NCBI GenBank assembly: GCA_030039775.1
Contig: JASHUX010000037.1
Span: forward strand, 1-8,461
Reading direction: 5' to 3'
Length of the DNA: 8,461 nt
Source: Alphaproteobacteria bacterium
GTDB lineage: Bacteria; Pseudomonadota; Alphaproteobacteria; ATCC43930; CGMCC-115725
Shown: positions 5,071-8,461 of the stretch, piece by piece
Position numbering within the stretch: position 1 is the first letter of the stretch
Layout of the letters: each line of letters begins with the position of its first letter
Translations under genes and position numbers: made by a program
Notes under the pieces: model-generated
What the model was told of the DNA's origin: nothing
The model's database searches: none
The model's input: only the letters and a program-made list of their open reading frames with translations

Positions 5071-6978
5071 ATGCCCAGCCGCTATGACGAGGTCTATCGC
5101 CGCTCGCTTGCCGATCCTCAAGGTTATTGGGCCGAGGCGGCCGAGGCGCTGGATTGGGATAAGCGGTGGGACAAGGTGCTCGACGATTCGCGCCCGCCGT
5201 TCTATCGCTGGTTCGCGGGGGGCAAGCTCAACACCTGCTACAATTGCCTCGACCGGCATGTGATGAACGGTGACGGCGACCGCGTCGCGCTGATCTACGA
5301 CAGTCCCGTCACCAACACGATCAAGCATTTCACCTACGCCGAGCTGACGCGCGAGGTGGCGAAGCTCGCCGGCGCCATCAAGGCGCAAGGCATCGACCCC
5401 GGCGACCGCGTGCTGATCTATATGCCGATGGTGCCGGAAGCGGCGATGGCGATGCTTGCCTGCGCCCGTATCGGCGCGATCCATTCCGTCGTGTTCGGCG
5501 GCTTCGCGCCGCGCGAGCTCGCCAGCCGCATCGACGACGCCAAGCCGAAGCTGGTGCTTTCCGCGTCGTGCGGCATCGAGGTTCATCGCGTCATCGCCTA
5601 CAAGCCGTTGCTCGACGAAGGCATCGCGACATCGACGTACAAGCCCGCGCATTGCATCGTCCTGCAACGGCCGCAGGCGAAAGCGGAAATGGTGCCGGGC
5701 CGCGACCTCGACTGGCAAGAAACCGTGGCGAAGGCGCCGCCGGCGGATTGCGTCAGCGTCGCCGCGACCGATCCGCTTTACATCCTCTACACCTCCGGCA
5801 CCACCGGGAACCCGAAGGGCATCGTGCGCGACAATGGCGGCCACGCCGTCGCGCTCAACTGGACCATGAAATACTTCTACGGCATGGAGCCGGGCCAGAC
5901 CTTCATGGCCGGCTCCGATGTCGGATGGGTGGTCGGCCATTCCTACATCGTTTACGGCCCGTTGATGTACGGCCTGACCTCTGTGCTGTTCGAAGGCAAG
6001 CCGGTCGGCACGCCGGACGCGGGCGTCTATTGGCGCCTGGTGCAGGATCACAAGATCAACGCCATCTTCACCGCGCCGACCGCGTTCCGCGCCATCCGCC
6101 GCGACGATCCCGACGGCAAGCTGATTCAGAAATACGATCGCGCGTCGTTGCACACCTTGTTCCTCGCCGGCGAACGCTGCGATCCGCCGACCATCGCTTG
6201 GGCCGAGGAAAAATTGAAAATCCCGGTGATCGATCATTGGTGGCAGACGGAGAGCGGCTGGGTGATGGCGGGGAATTGCGTAGGCCTCGGCCGCTTGCCG
6301 GTGAAGCACGGCTCGGTGACCAAGCCGGTGCCCGGCTGGGATCTGCATGTGCTCGGCACCGACGGCCACGACGTGAAGGCGGGCGAGATCGGCGCCATCG
6401 CGATGAAGCTGCCGCTGGCGCCCGGCTCGTCGCCGACGCTGTGGAACGCGGACCAACGCTACATCGACGCCTATTTGAAGGAGTTTCCCGGCTATTACGC
6501 CACCGCCGACGCCGGCTATATCGACGAGGACGGCTATGTCTTCGTGATGACCCGCACCGACGACGTCATCAACGTCGCCGGCCATCGCCTCTCGACCGGC
6601 GCGATGGAGGAAGTGGTCGCGGCGCACGAGGACGTCGCCGAATGCGCGGTCATCGGCATCGCCGACGAATTGAAAGGGCAGGTGCCGCTCGGCTTCATCG
6701 TGCTCAAAGCCGGCACCAACACGCCGCAAGAAACGGTCTCTAAGGAAGTGCTGGCGCTAGTGCGCGAGCGCATCGGCGCGGTGGCCAGCCTCAAGGCAGC
6801 GCTGGTGGTGCAGCGTCTGCCCAAGACGCGCTCCGGCAAAATCCTCCGCGGCACCATGCGAAGCATCGCCGACGGTCAGGACTACAAAATGCCCGCCACC
6901 ATCGACGACCCGGTCATCCTCGACGAAATTACCGGGCATCTGAAAGACGCGGGCCTCGCCAAGGCGGTGGCCAAATAG
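5071..6978 (+). CDS. prpE: Propionyl-CoA synthetase (PrpE/ACSS3 type, AMP-forming)
   Basis: An acyl-CoA synthetase that activates propionate (and probably acetate and other short acids) to its CoA ester via an acyl-AMP. The 635-residue protein has the N-terminal ACAS_N region (WxxAAEALDW, RPPFYRWFAGGKLNTCYNCLDRH), the P-loop-like YTSGTTGNPKG (240-250), SDVGWVVGHSYIVYGPL, the adenylate-binding HWWQTESGW (389-397), the hinge region FVMTRTDDVINVAGHR (491-506) and the C-terminal PKTRSGK with catalytic Lys590, the residue usually controlled by acylation. EGKPVGTPDAG, AGERCD and HWWQTE resemble PrpE and animal ACSS3 more than acetyl-CoA synthetases. Start ATG 5071 has GAGGA (5061-5065) at 5-nt spacing. 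Two bases after the stop the monooxygenase gene begins, so they are likely co-transcribed. No prpBCD genes are present, so the methylcitrate cycle must be encoded elsewhere or propionyl-CoA is used another way. Confidence 0.9.
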   Translation: MPSRYDEVYRRSLADPQGYWAEAAEALDWDKRWDKVLDDSRPPFYRWFAGGKLNTCYNCLDRHVMNGDGDRVALIYDSPVTNTIKHFTYAELTREVAKLAGAIKAQGIDPGDRVLIYMPMVPEAAMAMLACARIGAIHSVVFGGFAPRELASRIDDAKPKLVLSASCGIEVHRVIAYKPLLDEGIATSTYKPAHCIVLQRPQAKAEMVPGRDLDWQETVAKAPPADCVSVAATDPLYILYTSGTTGNPKGIVRDNGGHAVALNWTMKYFYGMEPGQTFMAGSDVGWVVGHSYIVYGPLMYGLTSVLFEGKPVGTPDAGVYWRLVQDHKINAIFTAPTAFRAIRRDDPDGKLIQKYDRASLHTLFLAGERCDPPTIAWAEEKLKIPVIDHWWQTESGWVMAGNCVGLGRLPVKHGSVTKPVPGWDLHVLGTDGHDVKAGEIGAIAMKLPLAPGSSPTLWNADQRYIDAYLKEFPGYYATADAGYIDEDGYVFVMTRTDDVINVAGHRLSTGAMEEVVAAHEDVAECAVIGIADELKGQVPLGFIVLKAGTNTPQETVSKEVLALVRERIGAVASLKAALVVQRLPKTRSGKILRGTMRSIADGQDYKMPATIDDPVILDEITGHLKDAGLAKAVAK

Positions 6979-6980
6979 CC

Positions 6981-8312
6981 ATGAGCTCCCGCAAGCAACT
7001 CCGCCTCGGCGCGTTCATGCGCCCGGTCGGCATCCATACCGCGTGGTGGCGCTATCCCGGCGCCTACCCGGACGCCAATTTCAACTTCAACCATATCCGC
7101 CGCTTCGCGCAGACGCTGGAGCGCGGCAAGTTCGACGCGTTCTTCATGGCGGATCATCTCGCCGTGCTGAACATGCCGATCCAGGCGCTGAAGCGCAGCG
7201 CCACCGTCACCTCGTTCGACCCGATGATCCTGCTGCCGGCGCTCGCGACCGCGACCACGCATCTGGGCTTGATCGCGACCGGCTCGACCACGTTCGACGC
7301 GCCGTACCATGTAGCGCGGCGCTTTTCGTCGCTCGATCATTTGAGCGGCGGCCGCGCCGGCTGGAACATCGTCACCACGTCGAATCCCGACGCCGCGCTC
7401 AATTTCGGCCTCGACGAGCACATGGAGCACGACGAGCGCTATCGCCGGGCGCGCGAGTTCTACGACGTCGTCACCGGCCTGTGGGATTCGTGGGCGGACG
7501 ACGCGTTCATCCGCGATGTCGAGGAAGGACTCTATTTCGATCCCGACAAACTCCATGTCCTCGATCACAAGGGCGACTATTTCAAGGTACGCGGGCCGCT
7601 CAATGTCGCGCGGCCGCTCCAGGGTTATCCGGTGATCGTGCAGGCGGGCGCGTCGGAAACCGGCCGCCAATTCGCCGCCGAAGTCGCCGAGGTGATATTC
7701 GGCTCCTCGCTCGATCTCGCCGCCGCCAAGAAATTCTACGCCGACGTCAAGGGCCGCATGAAAAAGCTCGGCCGCGATCCCGATCATTTGAAAATTCTGC
7801 CCGGCTGCTTCGTCGTCGTCGGCGACACCGACGACGAGGCGAAGGCGAAGCGCGCCAAGCTCGACAGCCTCGTTCATTACGACAGCGGCATCGCCTCGCT
7901 CTCGATTCAGCTCGGCACCGACGCGTCTAAATTCGATCCCGACAAGCCGCTGCCGGAGATTCCGCAAAGCAACGCCAGCCAGTCCGGCCGCGACCGCATG
8001 GTCGAGATCGCGAAGCAGACCGGCTGGACCGTGCGCCAGTTAGCGCAACGCGCCGGCTCCTATTACGGCAACGCCATGGTCGGCACGCCGAAGACCATCG
8101 CCGACCAAATGGAGCAATGGCTCGACGAGGAAGGTTCGGACGGATTCAACATGCTGTTCTCGCACGTGCCGGGCGGGCTCGATGAGTTCGTCGACAAAGT
8201 GGTCCCGGAATTGCAACGGCGCGGCATCTTCCGCCGCGACTACGAGGGAAAAACGTTAAGAGAAAATCTGGGCCTGCCGCGTCCTGTTAACCGATTTTTT
8301 GCTCAAACTTAG
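6981..8312 (+). CDS. FMN-dependent luciferase-like monooxygenase, NtaA/SnaA/DszA (SoxA) family
   Basis: A 443-residue TIM-barrel flavin monooxygenase using FMNH2 from a separate reductase. Signatures are an N-terminal LRLGAFMRPVGIHTAWWRYP, FDAFFMADHLAVL (51-63), GSTTFDAPYHVARRFSSLDHLSGGR, GRAGWNIVTTSNPDAALNFG (124-143), HMEHDERYRRAREF (147-160), YFKVRGPLNVARPLQGYPVIVQAG and a C-terminal GTPKTIADQMEQWLDEEGSDGFN. The length is typical of the group. Known members oxidise nitrilotriacetate, EDTA, dibenzothiophene sulfone, alkyl sulfides or pristinamycin precursors; the substrate cannot be read from sequence. It starts 2 nt after prpE, with GGTGG about 11 nt before the ATG inside prpE, and is likely co-expressed. 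It has no adjacent flavin reductase, so it would use a housekeeping one or that at 1872-2375. Its last codons and stop overlap a palindrome upstream of rpoN. Confidence 0.9.
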   Translation: MSSRKQLRLGAFMRPVGIHTAWWRYPGAYPDANFNFNHIRRFAQTLERGKFDAFFMADHLAVLNMPIQALKRSATVTSFDPMILLPALATATTHLGLIATGSTTFDAPYHVARRFSSLDHLSGGRAGWNIVTTSNPDAALNFGLDEHMEHDERYRRAREFYDVVTGLWDSWADDAFIRDVEEGLYFDPDKLHVLDHKGDYFKVRGPLNVARPLQGYPVIVQAGASETGRQFAAEVAEVIFGSSLDLAAAKKFYADVKGRMKKLGRDPDHLKILPGCFVVVGDTDDEAKAKRAKLDSLVHYDSGIASLSIQLGTDASKFDPDKPLPEIPQSNASQSGRDRMVEIAKQTGWTVRQLAQRAGSYYGNAMVGTPKTIADQMEQWLDEEGSDGFNMLFSHVPGGLDEFVDKVVPELQRRGIFRRDYEGKTLRENLGLPRPVNRFFAQT

Positions 8313-8317
8313 CAAAA
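8297..8317. promoter_or_regulatory. Perfect 7-bp inverted repeat upstream of rpoN
   Basis: TTTTGCT (8297-8303), spacer CAAACTT, AGCAAAA (8311-8317). It overlaps the stop codon of the monooxygenase gene and ends one base before the first sigma54 element. AT-rich with no GC-strong stem, it is a poor terminator and a better candidate operator for a dimeric regulator. The palindrome is seen directly; the role is inferred. Confidence 0.45.
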
Positions 8318-8318
8318 C

Positions 8319-8334
8319 TGGCCCGCTTTTTGCA
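8319..8334 (+). promoter_or_regulatory. Sigma54-type -24/-12 promoter element 1 for rpoN
   Basis: TGGCCCG, 4 nt (CTTT), TTGCA matches the sigma54 consensus (TGGCACG-N4-TTGCW) at 11 of 12 positions, with the invariant GG (8320-8321) and GC (8332-8333) separated by exactly 10 nt. Transcription would start near 8345, giving a leader of about 35 nt to rpoN. Confidence 0.65.
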
Positions 8335-8340
8335 TTAATT

Positions 8341-8356
8341 GGGCTTGTATTTTGCA
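8341..8356 (+). promoter_or_regulatory. Sigma54-type -24/-12 promoter element 2 for rpoN
   Basis: GGGCTTG, 4 nt (TATT), TTGCA matches at 9 of 12 positions, with invariant GG (8342-8343) and GC (8354-8355) again separated by 10 nt. It lies 22 bp downstream of element 1, so element 1's predicted start falls inside it and the two could not be bound together. A start near 8367 would leave a leader of about 13 nt. Confidence 0.5.
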
Positions 8357-8379
8357 CTGCAGCATCATAAAACCGGACC

Positions 8380-8461
8380 ATGGCTTTTGGTCTGAGGCTC
8401 GACCTGCGGCAAACGCAGGCGCTGGTAATGACGCCCCAGCTGCAGCAAGCGATCAAGCTGT
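8380..8461 (+). CDS. rpoN: RNA polymerase sigma54 factor RpoN, N-terminus only (cut by the window end)
   Basis: The 27 complete codons read MAFGLRLDLRQTQALVMTPQ and then LQQAIKL. This is the conserved, Gln-rich region I of sigma54, which contacts activator proteins and keeps the holoenzyme silent until an ATP-using enhancer-binding protein acts. The ATG at 8380 gives the standard family N-terminus; no strong Shine-Dalgarno is visible. The gene is preceded by two sigma54-type elements, suggesting control by its own product, and by a monooxygenase gene instead of the lptA/lptB genes that usually precede rpoN in proteobacteria. It could be the only copy, moved, or a second rpoN. The remainder of the gene is outside the window. 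Confidence 0.93.
   Translation, partial: MAFGLRLDLRQTQALVMTPQLQQAIKL

Noticed and set aside
4933..6729. A 598-codon open frame on the reverse strand across prpE
   Set aside because: It runs antisense to a gene with all family motifs. Its composition is Arg/His/Gly/Ala-rich without a recognisable domain, and the end inside the repeat gives the usual PAYAGTT-type string. It is a shadow of high-GC third positions.
6882..7967. A 361-codon open frame on the reverse strand across the monooxygenase gene
   Set aside because: It is antisense to an intact, well-recognised gene, and low-complexity Arg/Glu/Ala/Val content shows no domain.

Overview
The window is GC-rich, densely coded bacterial chromosome with eight intact or nearly intact genes, one broken gene at the left edge and the first codons of another gene at the right edge. 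The gene content fits an alphaproteobacterium, perhaps Rhodospirillales-like: MutY and QueG with alphaproteobacterial character, a YdcH/DUF465 small protein, an ACSS3-type propionyl-CoA synthetase, a dispersed hairpin repeat of the kind common in that group, and a typical RpoN N-terminus. The taxonomic call is an inference. I see no rRNA, tRNA, CRISPR array, insertion sequence or phage gene. The longest stretch without a gene is 4821-5070 (250 bp).

Left region (1-973, + strand). The 3' end of a gene for a repeat protein of lectin/beta-propeller type (modules of about 46 residues with an H-x-W-R core) is interrupted at about 276-290, where a module loses its first half and the reading frame changes. 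A strong hairpin and then a small chagasin-like (I42) cysteine-protease-inhibitor gene follow.

Middle region (1028-4820). A ferritin-like diiron protein with acyl-ACP-desaturase-like ligand spacing is followed 28 nt later by a flavin-reductase-family protein; the two look like an operon. The flavin reductase gene converges with queG (epoxyqueuosine reductase, - strand), and both stop codons lie in one CTAG tetranucleotide. queG and mutY (A/G adenine glycosylase, + strand) diverge from a gap of only 28 bp. A 56-residue YdcH/DUF465 gene with a strong Shine-Dalgarno sequence follows mutY.

Right region (4821-8461). A sigma70-like promoter candidate and a REP-like double-hairpin repeat lie upstream of a propionyl-CoA synthetase gene (prpE/ACSS3 type). 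Two bases after its stop begins an FMN-dependent luciferase-like monooxygenase gene of the NtaA/SnaA/DszA group, so the two are probably co-transcribed. A short AT-rich gap then carries a perfect 7-bp inverted repeat and two tandem sigma54-type -24/-12 elements 22 bp apart, directly in front of the start of rpoN (sigma54). This implies that sigma54 acts at its own promoter. The genes upstream of rpoN are not the lptA/lptB genes usually found there.

The most interesting signals are the tandem sigma54 elements at rpoN, the diiron protein/flavin reductase pair, and the broken repeat protein. I did not find convincing evidence for a wholly new defence or mobile system.
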